A model generated the notes under the pieces. The model had not been told where the DNA came from and did no database searches. It saw only the letters and a program-made list of their open reading frames with translations. From positions 1 through 64,000 of the forward strand of contig JAJDEI010000039.1 in assembly GCA_029259845.1 (NCBI GenBank): DNA of 64,000 bases. Reading direction: 5' to 3'. A program made the position numbers and the translations under genes. The DNA comes from Planctomycetaceae bacterium (GTDB lineage: Bacteria > Planctomycetota > Planctomycetia > Planctomycetales > Planctomycetaceae). Shown in pieces: positions 8,509-16,800 of this stretch. Position 1 is the first letter of the stretch. Every line of letters starts with the position of its first letter.

Positions 8509-9330
8509 TCATTGCGACCGGTCCGGCCTTTGCCGCTGTCTCCAACCGTAGCCGAGCAGTGTGAGTCCCGACAGGGCGAGGAGCGCGAGGCTGGAAGGTT
8601 CGGGGACGGCCGAGGTGCCGATTGTTAAGTTGATATTACCAACAGCGGAGGATCCACTGTCGGTCTGAGAAGACAAGTCGAACGTGGTCGCAGTTAGGGC
8701 ACCAAAACCGAATTCATACTCGTGCCCGGTAATCAGATTCCCGGTGAGACTGCCGCTAAAAGCATTTTGGTCGTCACCACCGAGTCCGCCGACAACAAAC
8801 TGTTCGTTGGCCGTGCTGCGTGACAACTGGAAAGAATTCATCAAGGTTTGTCCTGCGGTCACATCAAACAGTCTGCCATTGAGACGTGTCGCAGGTGTTT
8901 GAGCCGTTGCCGGACCGGCGTCTGTGACATTATAAAATCCACTGATTTCGTAGACTGTGTTCTCTAAAGCCGTAAATCGAATCTGTTGCGAGTCCGTCCC
9001 GGAAAATGTGCTGTCAGTTTGGAAGAGCCCGGTCCGGGTGTGCGTGATCCCAAAATTGAGGACTGTCTGGCCACTCTGTTCGAAGAAGTCAATGTCCGTG
9101 CGAGAAAAAGCAACACTGCCGGACGACAGCCGAAATGTATCCGTGGGGATGCCGGTTCCCGTGAAAAGTTGAGAGCCGGACGCGCCGTTCTCGGTGTGAT
9201 TCGTCCGCAATGAGGTTGAATTGATCGTGATCAATGCGGCACGCGCAGGCATCCCGGTGGCAGCAAACGAAAGCATCAGCCCACTCAGCATCGCGCACTG
9301 AACAACCACATTTCTGGAAGGCGACACCAT
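8509..9330 (-). CDS. PEP-CTERM sorted secreted protein, 273 aa
   Basis: It has an N-terminal signal (VVVQCAMLSGLMLSFAATGMPARA, cut near residue 31), a Ser/Thr/Gly-rich beta domain in the middle, and a C-terminal sorting signal: VPEPSS, then LALLALSGLTLLGYGW, then the basic tail RQRQRPDRSQ. PEP-CTERM proteins are exported, trimmed by an exosortase and placed at the cell surface or in extracellular polymer. The exosortase is not in this window. The gene is monocistronic by its context. The binding partner or cargo of the beta domain is unknown. Confidence 0.9.
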   Translation of the reverse strand: MVSPSRNVVVQCAMLSGLMLSFAATGMPARAALITINSTSLRTNHTENGASGSQLFTGTGIPTDTFRLSSGSVAFSRTDIDFFEQSGQTVLNFGITHTRTGLFQTDSTFSGTDSQQIRFTALENTVYEISGFYNVTDAGPATAQTPATRLNGRLFDVTAGQTLMNSFQLSRSTANEQFVVGGLGGDDQNAFSGSLTGNLITGHEYEFGFGALTATTFDLSSQTDSGSSAVGNINLTIGTSAVPEPSSLALLALSGLTLLGYGWRQRQRPDRSQ

Positions 9331-9615
9331 TATCCGACCTCATCTTTAGGATGAAAAATGACCGACCGCTGTGTCGTCTTCACGACGGCTGTCGTCAACT
9401 GGCCCGACCACGCGCGTGGACCTGAACGCCACAAGAAGATACTGCATCCGGTTCATTCTGCCGAGATTCTTGGCGAACGTCAACGAAGAGATCGCAATCC
9501 ATCCTCGCTGAGGAACGGAAATCCCCGTTGTGAAGTGGCCGCCTGGCTGGGCCATAACTCCCTCGTTCACAAACGGAGTTTGGGAACAGGAGCAGAGTTT
9601 GGGAGCAAGAGTCAA

Positions 9616-9636
9616 GCAGGGTGGGCTGTGCCCACC
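9616..9636 (+). repeat. REP palindrome, variant 2, copy e
   Basis: GCAG / GGTGGGC / TGT / GCCCACC. Compared with variant 1, two stem pairs are swapped on both arms (CC to GG, GG to CC), so pairing is kept. It forms an inverted pair with copy f, 46 bp away, in the space between two minus-strand genes. Confidence 0.85.
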
Positions 9637-9682
9637 AACCGGACGTTTCAAAAACCTCCCAACGTTCTCCGACACTCGAAGA

Positions 9683-9703
9683 GGTGGGCAAAGCCCACCC
9701 TAC
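9683..9703 (-). repeat. REP palindrome, variant 2, copy f
   Basis: On the minus strand this reads GTAG / GGTGGGC / TTT / GCCCACC, with the full head. It is the partner of copy e and lies 42 bp beyond the stop codon of the barrel protein gene at 9746. Confidence 0.85.
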
Positions 9704-9745
9704 ACGGCTTCACGCGGTTGCGATGGCGGAGTGAGCGAAACCGTC

Positions 9746-11938
9746 TCAGTGCGTCCAGGAGATGCCCAGCAGCGTATCGATCGCATCGTCGTTCAGCCCG
9801 AAGGCGACGAAGGGTTCGATGGTCTTGACCGAGGCGTGCGAACACGACGTTTGCCGCCGGTTGATCGTCGCTGCCAGGCGGATTTGCATCGGCTCCTGCG
9901 TGCTGCCACCGACATCCTCGCCGTTGATCTCCGCCTCGGCGACGAACGAGCCGTTGAACGCCGCACTCAGCGTGAGATTGGGATTGACGGCGAACCCGAG
10001 GCCAAAGCGATAGAAGAACTGGTTGCCGGGATCGACCTTGTGCAAACCGTCGAATTTCTTCTGAAACCGATAGCGGAATCCGCCGCCATAGAACAGCACG
10101 AGCGGATCGTAGTCCTGCAGAAAGGTGAGTCCGGCGGATGTCGTCCAGAAACCTTCGCCGAGGACCGTGCCCGGCGTCGCCAACGCGGTCTCAAACGAGC
10201 TGTCTCCGGTCGGTGCCGAGAACGAAAGCGTCGCCAGCACATCGGGGTAGAATTGGTTGCCGACGATGAGCTGCTTGACAAGGCCCGCGCTGACATCGCC
10301 GATCCCGCCGTGGTTGTCACTCTGGTCGCTGCCGAAAGACGAGATTTCGCTGTTGGCCCAACCGAAAGGCACGTTCACAAAAGCCTGCGTATAATCGAAT
10401 ACCCCCACCCGCAACTGCAACGGAACGAGCAGAAGCCGCTGGCGACGCTCCGCATCACCGATCTGCACGCTTCCGTTCTCCTGCTGGATCGTGAGAAAAT
10501 CGACTTTCTCGTCGAGATACTGAAACGACACATCAAACTGAAACTCGCCCGGCTGAAGCAGCACGGTCTGACTGCGAAGGAAACGCAGCCTCGACTTTTC
10601 GACGGTGTTAGCGGGGCGATCGTCCGACTTTGTCGGCGCGGGAGACGGACCCGCTGATTGGTTGTTCTGCCGATGACCCTGCGACGGTTGGTTGCTCCGC
10701 GCTGATCCGGGCGATCGATCCGTCGCGATGTCTTCCGGGAATCTGGTCGGCGGACCAACCAGATCTCCCTCGCCTGGAGCTGTTCCGGGATTGAACGGTT
10801 GTGGTGCGTATCCCGACGTGGTCTCCTGCGGCAATTGAGCCACGGGGCGTGGGCCAGCGATCCTGTGCCGCCTAAGCGGTGCGGACGGGGGCGCGGCATC
10901 GGGAATGAACAGCAAGGGCGGCGCCGAATCGGAAGACATTTCGCTCGGGACCTTAGTGACTGGGCGTGGACTTGCGATCCTGTCCGGCGCGACGCGCGCT
11001 GTGGACGATGCGACATCGGGCACCAGAGGAGTTGATTGAGAGGGGGTGTCGTCCCTTCGCTCCAACACTCGGTGCGGACTGGCGATGTGACCGGGGGCCA
11101 CGCCTGTTGGTGGCAACGCAGTGCTCGCCGTTCGTGCTGTCGGCGGTTTCGCATCGCGCGACGCCTGTGCCTGCAATCGTGTGAAGTCGCCAGGGCTCAG
11201 GATGGGCTGCACGTCGGGCCCGGCCGCGGGTGCCTGTTTCTCACCGTGCAGCCACCGGTTCGTTGTGTCTTCAGCAATCGCGTCAGCGGCATTGACCCCA
11301 GCGGTCACCGGCTCCGGACGCACAGGGCGGGGAGAGGCATCCTCCGGCTTTTCCCCGGCCCGTTGTTCTCCCGGAACTTGAACGTTTACCGCCGCCGTTG
11401 CCGATCCGGCGATCGGTTCGCCTTGAAGTTGCTGTTTGGCCGCCCGTTCCGAACGGCGTCCGAAATCGGCCGGCCGCCGAGACTCAGCGTCGTCGAGCGA
11501 AGCACGCCCGGCCCGATCTCCTGATATCTTCTCCCACCACAATCCATTGCCGAAGAAAGCCGCGCGGCTTTCTTCGTCGTCGAGGACCGATGATTGTCCC
11601 GTTCGATCGCCGGAGACAGCCGTCCGTCCCGTCGCATCGGCTTGCTGTAGAACCGGTCGGTTCGCCGCGGGTTCCCGTGGGGGGGCAACGACCGTAGGCC
11701 GGCTCTGAGACTGCGGAGAGTGGAGCACCTCTTCAAACAGTTCATCTGATACCGGACTCTCGCCCGAACCGCCGCGATCGGCTTTGCCCTGAGCCTGCGC
11801 GGCTCGAGTGCTCCCGGGTTTCGTCGAAGCCAAAGCGGCCTCCTCTGAGCGCAGCGCCGATCCCATCGCGCAGGCGATTGAAATCGCGAATCCGATAGCG
11901 ATCCGGCGGATTGCCGCGGATGGACGGCGGCGTGTCAT
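9746..11938 (-). CDS. Predicted outer-membrane beta-barrel with long disordered N-terminus, 730 aa
   Basis: The start MTRRRPSAAIRRIAIGFAISIACAMGSA gives a basic n-region and a signal peptide. Residues about 45-450 are Pro/Ser/Ala/Arg-rich and low in order. From about residue 450 (RFLRSQTVLLQPGEFQFDVSFQYL) to the end, alternating strands with SFSAPTGDSSFETALATPGTVLGEGFW and NPNLTLSAAFNGSFVAEAEING look like a Phenol_MetA_deg/transporter-type barrel. It ends in DDAIDTLLGISWTH without the usual terminal Phe. The upstream ATG at 12007 is less likely because it precedes the signal. The barrel's substrate cannot be told. The disordered arm could span the periplasm. Confidence 0.75.
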   Translation of the reverse strand: MTRRRPSAAIRRIAIGFAISIACAMGSALRSEEAALASTKPGSTRAAQAQGKADRGGSGESPVSDELFEEVLHSPQSQSRPTVVAPPREPAANRPVLQQADATGRTAVSGDRTGQSSVLDDEESRAAFFGNGLWWEKISGDRAGRASLDDAESRRPADFGRRSERAAKQQLQGEPIAGSATAAVNVQVPGEQRAGEKPEDASPRPVRPEPVTAGVNAADAIAEDTTNRWLHGEKQAPAAGPDVQPILSPGDFTRLQAQASRDAKPPTARTASTALPPTGVAPGHIASPHRVLERRDDTPSQSTPLVPDVASSTARVAPDRIASPRPVTKVPSEMSSDSAPPLLFIPDAAPPSAPLRRHRIAGPRPVAQLPQETTSGYAPQPFNPGTAPGEGDLVGPPTRFPEDIATDRSPGSARSNQPSQGHRQNNQSAGPSPAPTKSDDRPANTVEKSRLRFLRSQTVLLQPGEFQFDVSFQYLDEKVDFLTIQQENGSVQIGDAERRQRLLLVPLQLRVGVFDYTQAFVNVPFGWANSEISSFGSDQSDNHGGIGDVSAGLVKQLIVGNQFYPDVLATLSFSAPTGDSSFETALATPGTVLGEGFWTTSAGLTFLQDYDPLVLFYGGGFRYRFQKKFDGLHKVDPGNQFFYRFGLGFAVNPNLTLSAAFNGSFVAEAEINGEDVGGSTQEPMQIRLAATINRRQTSCSHASVKTIEPFVAFGLNDDAIDTLLGISWTH

Positions 11939-12432
11939 GAGTGCTCCATGAGGCGACTCCTCCGCGATCATCCGGCGTGCGAACGGTCCGCCCTCAGTCC
12001 CAGCCAAGACAAGGAACGCTTGCCGAGATTCTTGACGGGAGACAGAACCAGCCTGACGGAGCTTGTTCCGATTGGTTCGTCTTTCTCAAAACCACCAGAG
12101 AGATCATTCCGGTAGCAAGGGCGTCTGCCGCCTCATCCCGGAGATGCACGGGGCATCATTTCAGCGTTCTGTCATGCGATCAATCGCAATGACCGGATTC
12201 ATGGCGTCTCGCTCCGATCCGGCGAAACGACCGGCGTTTCCTGCTGATGCTCGCCGGTCGCACCGGCCTCAACAGCATCCGCTCGACGCTGACGCCCGAG
12301 GAACCGGCCGTTGACGCAGTCCGCATTTCCGCGCGTTTATTCCGGCTCCACGCGATTTGGCCGAATCCATCGTGGCCTGTGCCGGGTTAATAGCATAGGT
12401 CAGCTGTATCACACCCGCGATCTGGTTTCGCC
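11939..12432. other. Gene-poor stretch
   Basis: I see no convincing reading frame in these roughly 490 bases. Short open frames exist but have no recognisable composition or motif. Part may be decayed sequence belonging to the esterase remnant that follows. Confidence 0.4.
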
Positions 12433-12639
12433 ATGCAACTCGTCCGCCAGACCAACGGCTGCGAAGAGCAGGGCACCAAATGGTCCGAACAGGGACTGCT
12501 CTACGCTTCCCCCGGCGGCCCCCCCTTCGTCTCCCTCATCCACCCCGGCGGCCACAAATTCCTCCCCGACGCCCCACCCCTGATCGTCCGCTTCTTCCAG
12601 GAACACCGGCGACGCACAGCGGGGAAGTCAGCCGAGTGA
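12433..12639 (+). pseudogene. C-terminal remnant of a PHB-depolymerase-like esterase, 68 codons
   Basis: The short frame reads MQLVRQTNGCEEQGTKWS, then LYASPGGPPFVSLIHPGGHKFLPDAPPLIVRFFQEHRR. This resembles the end of LpqC/poly(3-hydroxybutyrate) depolymerase-type alpha/beta hydrolases: the NGC motif, then the strand before the catalytic His (here PGGHKF), then a final helix. The lid, the nucleophile Ser and the Asp are absent upstream. It is therefore probably a truncated gene left after a rearrangement. A true small protein cannot be excluded. It ends 2 bp before REP copy g. Confidence 0.5.
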
Positions 12640-12640
12640 C

Positions 12641-12661
12641 ACAGGGCCGGCTATACCGACC
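12641..12661 (+). repeat. REP palindrome, variant 3, copy g (left flank of cassette)
   Basis: ACAG / GGCCGGC / TAT / ACCGACC, followed by GATC. The arms pair with two C-A mismatches on this strand, which are G-T wobbles on the other strand. A direct copy lies at 14564-14584 on the far side of the three-gene cassette. A partial inverted copy (GGGTACAGCCGG) lies near 12711-12722. Confidence 0.75.
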
Positions 12662-12735
12662 GATCACGAGGCATCGCACAAAACCCGGTACGTGTTGTTG
12701 AAATTGCGACGGGTACAGCCGGTCATTCTTGGCTG

Positions 12736-13245
12736 TTAGGCCGATTCAGTCTTTTCAATCAAATCTCGAATGTGCTTAATCGCGGCTTTGTACCGAGGAT
12801 GCATTCGACGAAGAACTGCGAAGAAAGGATGCCATGAGCCTTCCCGAATTGGCAACAGAGTTGCTCTCTTCTGGAGTTCTTCTCGTAGGTTTCGAATTGC
12901 CGCCTTCCCCGAATCCGGTGGAACCAGAAGACAGTGGGCAAGATTGTAGTCGGGACTGCTCTCAGCGATCACCGGGCAGTGTCGAATCCTAATCTGCAGA
13001 TCCTGACAATCCTGAATCGAGAATCGTAACACGTGTGCTGGCAATGACCCGGCGCGACGTCTTGCGGTTTCGTCCACTCCAGAGAGAACCGCCCAGTCAC
13101 AAGAGAGGCCGTCTCTCCACTGCGATGTCGGCCAGTGGGCGTCGATGATTCGCCCGTTGACAACGTATTGCTCATCCACCCATCGATATATGTAATCCCG
13201 CGAACGAAACAGGTCGTTGTAGCCAAGGTCAATCGTATCTTGCAC
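12736..13245 (-). CDS. Uncharacterised protein of the REP-flanked cassette, 169 aa
   Basis: No family is recognised. The start is a GTG at 13245 with GGAGGGG a few bases upstream, which decides it. The sequence is mixed alpha/beta, with DYIYRWVDEQYVVNG, HVLRFSIQDCQDLQIRIRHCPVIAE and a basic helical end (YKAAIKHIRDLIEKTE). It is the last gene of the three-gene operon, 15 bp after the stop of the preceding gene. Its base composition is clearly richer in A and T than the housekeeping genes around it, which suggests acquisition by transfer. Confidence 0.75.
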   Translation of the reverse strand: MQDTIDLGYNDLFRSRDYIYRWVDEQYVVNGRIIDAHWPTSQWRDGLSCDWAVLSGVDETARRRAGSLPAHVLRFSIQDCQDLQIRIRHCPVIAESSPDYNLAHCLLVPPDSGKAAIRNLREELQKRATLLPIREGSWHPFFAVLRRMHPRYKAAIKHIRDLIEKTESA

Positions 13246-13260
13246 GCCGGGCCCCTCCGG

Positions 13261-13755
13261 CTAAGCGGCGTTCTTGTGGAAGTCTACGACGACCTGGACA
13301 GCCCGTTCAGAATCGAAGTCGGCGTCTTCCACCGTTTCTTCACCGAAGACGTTCCGTGAATAACGAAGCACGGATTCCTGATCTGCTTCGAAGTACAGCA
13401 GAGCATCGCCACACCGCCACTCCAAATACACTCCCCCGCTGATCGGCCTGATGAGTGGCGCAGGAACGTCGGGAATCACTTGGAGTTCGCTGATCAGGTT
13501 GTCGGCAAATCCCAAGGACCTGTCGTCCGCTCCTACGCCTCCATACTTATCCCAGTTCGCTGGAAGGCGACGATAGTCTCGAAGTGCTCTAAGGCGATCT
13601 CCAAAGTCTCTTTCGCGTTTTTCCGTTCCAACGAGCGCAGTTTCAGCGCCAAGAGTCAATCCACGGACCGGTGAGCGCGGAAGTACATTTTTCGTCAAGG
13701 TGCTCTGTGAAAACTCCCACGGAGAATCTCGTATCAACGTGAGACTTTCGCTCAT
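13261..13755 (-). CDS. Uncharacterised NWDKYG-motif protein, 164 aa
   Basis: The centre has LRALRDYRRLPANWDKYGGVGADDRSLGFADNLISEL, then IRPISGGVYLEWRCGDALLYFEAD. This is the pattern of a widespread family of small proteins (LPxNWDxYGA, then GGVxLEW), often found as accessory genes of unknown role. The ATG at 13755 overlaps the stop of the upstream gene as ATGA, which indicates translational coupling and is the reason for choosing it over the ATG at 13782. It is the middle gene of the AT-richer cassette. Confidence 0.8.
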   Translation of the reverse strand: MSESLTLIRDSPWEFSQSTLTKNVLPRSPVRGLTLGAETALVGTEKRERDFGDRLRALRDYRRLPANWDKYGGVGADDRSLGFADNLISELQVIPDVPAPLIRPISGGVYLEWRCGDALLYFEADQESVLRYSRNVFGEETVEDADFDSERAVQVVVDFHKNAA

Positions 13756-14537
13756 GCCGTCCTCCTCCATTTCACGTGCCATTCTTCGCTTGTGAGATCA
13801 GCAAACGCCTTAACGATCCATTCTCGTCCTGCGCTGAACCATTCATCGAGCGTTTCTTCGTCGTCCAAGCTGCCTCGAACAGTCAGTTCAAATAACATTT
13901 CCTGTTGGTCTTGCTGAATTCCAGGTCTGATGGTGACTCGTAATCGCTTTGGTTCTGATTCGGACTTAAAACTACAGGACACTTCCATCGACTCTGGCCC
14001 GCAAAGGATTCGCTGCTCGTGTCGCCAACGGCAATCGGGAAAAACCTCGCCCAAGCGTGAACTGGCGAGAGGAATTCGGTTGAGGTAGGTAATCTCCAGT
14101 TGGGTGATTCGGATCGTTCCCAGTTCATTTTTTGTGACGAACTCTTGGTATTTCGACCATTGATCGAAGAACCGTTGGCTGACCACTGGATACCGCGGAT
14201 ACTCCGACGTATTGGACACGATGCGCCAATTGTGGAGGAATCTGTCTCGTTGAATCTGGATCAACCAATGACCGCTCGGGTCATGCAGGAAAACACGCGG
14301 CAGGTCCGGTTTCGGGCTGATGACCATGCGTTGTCCAACGACACCCCCAGGTTTCGCGAAATCTTCGACATGCGGAGTAATAGGAGGGTTTTCGCTACAT
14401 TGTGGATAGTCGGTTTCCACGATCGCCCAGAATTTTCCAACATGGGGAGCAAGCAACTTGTCGAGGCTCTCGAACTGGACTCCCATGACAACTTCGTTGA
14501 CGGGGGGGTGTTCAAAGCTGGGTAGATTCTCAATCAT
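13752..14537 (-). CDS. TIGR04255-like protein, 261 aa
   Basis: The start MIENLPSFEHPPVNEVVMGVQFESLDKLLAPHVGKFW is the hallmark of the sporadically distributed TIGR04255 family (xPPxxExxxxxxF near the N-terminus). Also visible are LIQIQRDRFLHNWR, then YPRYPVVSQRFFDQWSKYQEF, then ITQLEITYLNRIP, all typical of the family. The biochemical role is not established. It opens the three-gene operon and overlaps the next gene by 4 bp. The frame is open to 14651, but the family start fits 14537. Composition is AT-richer than the neighbours, and a REP lies 26 bp upstream. Confidence 0.85.
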   Translation of the reverse strand: MIENLPSFEHPPVNEVVMGVQFESLDKLLAPHVGKFWAIVETDYPQCSENPPITPHVEDFAKPGGVVGQRMVISPKPDLPRVFLHDPSGHWLIQIQRDRFLHNWRIVSNTSEYPRYPVVSQRFFDQWSKYQEFVTKNELGTIRITQLEITYLNRIPLASSRLGEVFPDCRWRHEQRILCGPESMEVSCSFKSESEPKRLRVTIRPGIQQDQQEMLFELTVRGSLDDEETLDEWFSAGREWIVKAFADLTSEEWHVKWRRTA

Positions 14538-14563
14538 AGGGAATATCGCGGCGATTCGGTGAC

Positions 14564-14584
14564 GTAGGGCCGGCTGTACCGACC
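14564..14584 (+). repeat. REP palindrome, variant 3, copy h (right flank of cassette)
   Basis: GTAG / GGCCGGC / TGT / ACCGACC, followed by GATC as in copy g. Copies g and h are direct repeats about 1.9 kb apart that enclose exactly the three cassette genes. Confidence 0.8.
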
Positions 14585-14781
14585 GATCGTGGGGGACGGC
14601 CTCAACAATGGGTATTCCTCTCTGCCATCGCGGTCGGTCCTGCTCGACCATCCTGCTGAGGCAGTATCCCCATCCTCGCTCGATGATACTACCGCATGGT
14701 CACTTTCTACTGAAGTCAGGTCGGTCACACCTTGCCCGAGCCATGTGGCGAACGTGCCTTACCAAACATGGCGATCTTAGG

Positions 14782-16491
14782 TCACAGCAGCTTCTGAAAC
14801 TGCTTCCAGGTTTTGGTGTTGGCGACGTGTTGCTTTTCGAGGGCGGCGCGGCGGGCGACGGTGAGGCCGTATTGCATCAGGTCGAGGCCGGTTGGGGCGT
14901 GGGCGTCGGTGCTGATCACGATCGGGATGCCGTACTCGCGGGCGGCGATCGTGTGCACGTCGTCGAGGTCGAGGCGCATGGGGTGGGCGTTGATCTCCAT
15001 CAGCGTGCCGTGCTCGGCGGCGGCGGCGAACAGGGCCGGGTAGTCGATGTCGGCTGGCTGGCGGCGGCCGATGAGACGCCCGCTGGGATGCCCGATAATG
15101 TTGACGTACGGGTGTTCGACGGCCATCAGCAGCCGCTTCATGATCTGCCGGCGAGGTTGCTTGAGCCCGTAGTGCAGCACGGCGATGACCCAGTCGGCTT
15201 CTGAGAGCACGTCATCGTCGAGGTCCATGCGGGCGTCTTCGAGGATGTCGCATTCGATCCCTTTGAGGATCTCGATGCCGCTGATGTCACGGTTGGCCAG
15301 GTCGATCTGTTCCCAGTGGGCGCGGAGCCGGTCGGCGTCCAAACCGTTGGCCATCGTGACCCGTTTGGAGTGGTCGGTGATGGCGATGTATTTGAGGCCG
15401 CGGGCCTTGGCCGCTTCGGCCATCTCGCGGATGGAAGCGGTGCCGTCGGTCGCGGTGGTGTGCATGTGCAGGTCGCCACGGATGTCCTTCAACTCGACAA
15501 GTGTTGGCAGTTCGCCGATCTCCGCCTGTTCGATTTCGCCCCGGTTCTCCCGCAATTCCGGGGGCATGCAGGCGAGCCCGAGGGGCCCATAAACTTCTTC
15601 CTCCGTGCGACCGGCGACGCGTTCGTCCCCTTTGAACAGGCCCCACTCGCTGAGCTTGAGGCCCCGGTCCTGGGCGCGGCGGCGGACGACGATGTTGTGC
15701 TCCTTCGAGCCGGTGAAATACTGCAGCGCGGCTCCGTAGCATTCGTCCGGGACGACGCGGACGTCCATTTCCATGCCGCTCGACAACCGCACGCGGCACT
15801 TGGTGTCACCCCGTTGGAGGACATCCTCAACCAGTTCGTGCGCGGCCACGTAGTCCATCACGGCCGCTGAGTCTGACGACGTGACGAGGATGTCCAGATC
15901 GCCGCACGATTCCTTCCGCCGCCGGCAACTCCCGGCCACTGACGCATGGTCGACAATGTCGAGCGAGAGCAGGCCCGATACGATTTCGTTGGCCGTCGTG
16001 GTGGCGACATCGAGAAGGAACCGCCGCCCGGCGGTGGCGACGTGCTCGATCCCTTCGAGGATCGTCTGTTCGGTCTTGGCACCGAACCCCTTGAGGGCGG
16101 CGACGCGGCCGGCTTCACACGCCGCTTTGAGGTCGTCGAGCGTGTTGACGCCCAGTTCCTGGTGCAGCTTGCCGACCTTCTTCGGGCCGATGTTGGGGAT
16201 CAGCAGCATCTGCCTCACGCCGGGCGGTACCTGTTCGCGAAGCTCTTCGAGCTGGGGCAGGGCACCGGTCTCGACGACGGTGATGATTTTCTCGGCGAGA
16301 TCCTTGCCAATGCCCTCAATTTCCGTCAGCGCTTTGGGCCCCTCAGCCGCCAGCGTGGCGACCGGTTCCGGCAGGTCGTTGACGACGCGAGCCGCGTTGC
16401 GATAGGCCCGCACTCGAAAGGCGTTCGCCCCCTGGATCTCCAGGAGATCGGCGATTTCCTCAAAGAAGCGGGCGACCTGGGCGTTGGGCAT
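14782..16491 (-). CDS. polX: DNA polymerase/3'-5' exonuclease PolX, 569 aa
   Basis: This is a family-X polymerase fused to a PHP nuclease, a cytoplasmic gap-filling repair enzyme. The order is: N-terminal 8-kDa-like and helix-hairpin-helix region (EIEGIGKDLAEKI, then IPNIGPKKVGKL), palm domain with GSCRRRKESCGDLDILV and MEMDVRVVP carrying the catalytic Asp residues, then KEHNIVVRRRAQDRGLKLSEWGLF. The PHP domain starts near residue 335: DLHMHTTATDG, ITDHSKR, EILKGIECDIL, HPSGR and STDAHAP give the metal ligands. Length is normal. It stands alone between REP copy h and a palindromic element. Confidence 0.97.
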   Translation of the reverse strand: MPNAQVARFFEEIADLLEIQGANAFRVRAYRNAARVVNDLPEPVATLAAEGPKALTEIEGIGKDLAEKIITVVETGALPQLEELREQVPPGVRQMLLIPNIGPKKVGKLHQELGVNTLDDLKAACEAGRVAALKGFGAKTEQTILEGIEHVATAGRRFLLDVATTTANEIVSGLLSLDIVDHASVAGSCRRRKESCGDLDILVTSSDSAAVMDYVAAHELVEDVLQRGDTKCRVRLSSGMEMDVRVVPDECYGAALQYFTGSKEHNIVVRRRAQDRGLKLSEWGLFKGDERVAGRTEEEVYGPLGLACMPPELRENRGEIEQAEIGELPTLVELKDIRGDLHMHTTATDGTASIREMAEAAKARGLKYIAITDHSKRVTMANGLDADRLRAHWEQIDLANRDISGIEILKGIECDILEDARMDLDDDVLSEADWVIAVLHYGLKQPRRQIMKRLLMAVEHPYVNIIGHPSGRLIGRRQPADIDYPALFAAAAEHGTLMEINAHPMRLDLDDVHTIAAREYGIPIVISTDAHAPTGLDLMQYGLTVARRAALEKQHVANTKTWKQFQKLL

Positions 16492-16616
16492 GGCGGCGGC
16501 TCACGACGACAAAAGAATCAGATTCGCCGTGAATCATACCGAGTCCGCGCCTGCGAAACGAATCCCCGTTGGAGTTCAGCCTTCCGGCTGCCTTCAGGAG
16601 CGGATCAGAGCACGCT

Positions 16617-16696
16617 GGGGTCAGGCACCAATTCGCGGGAGCGCTTCGTTGACGAATACCGCAAGTCGTCGTCCCCACGAATTGGTGCCTGACCCC
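16617..16696. repeat. Long inverted repeat with GGGTCAGGCACC ends, copy 2
   Basis: Perfect 19-bp arms at 16617-16635 and 16678-16696 (outer GGGGTCAGGCACC, inner AATTCG) enclose a 42-bp centre. The outer arms match copy 1 at 5978-6051, while the inner arms and centre differ. Confidence 0.85.
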
Positions 16697-16710
16697 GACC
16701 TCTCGCGAAT

Positions 16711-16778
16711 CCGTTGGAGTCCAGGCTTTAGGCTGCTTGACGCGGCTCGAACGCAGGCTAAAGCCTGAACTCCAACGG
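16711..16778. repeat. Inverted repeat with CGTTGGAGT ends
   Basis: Arms of about 20 bp at 16711-16730 and 16759-16778 (CCGTTGGAGT, then CAGGCTTTA) pair with very few mismatches. A single arm of the same repeat lies at 16568-16582, on the other side of the GGGTCAGGCACC element, so two element families are stacked in this spacer. Confidence 0.75.
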
Positions 16779-16800
16779 GCTGAATTCCCAACTCAGCGCC

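Noticed and set aside
9530-10657. 375-codon plus-strand frame
   Set aside because: It is antisense to the barrel protein and crosses the REP pair at 9616-9703. Its composition lacks protein character.
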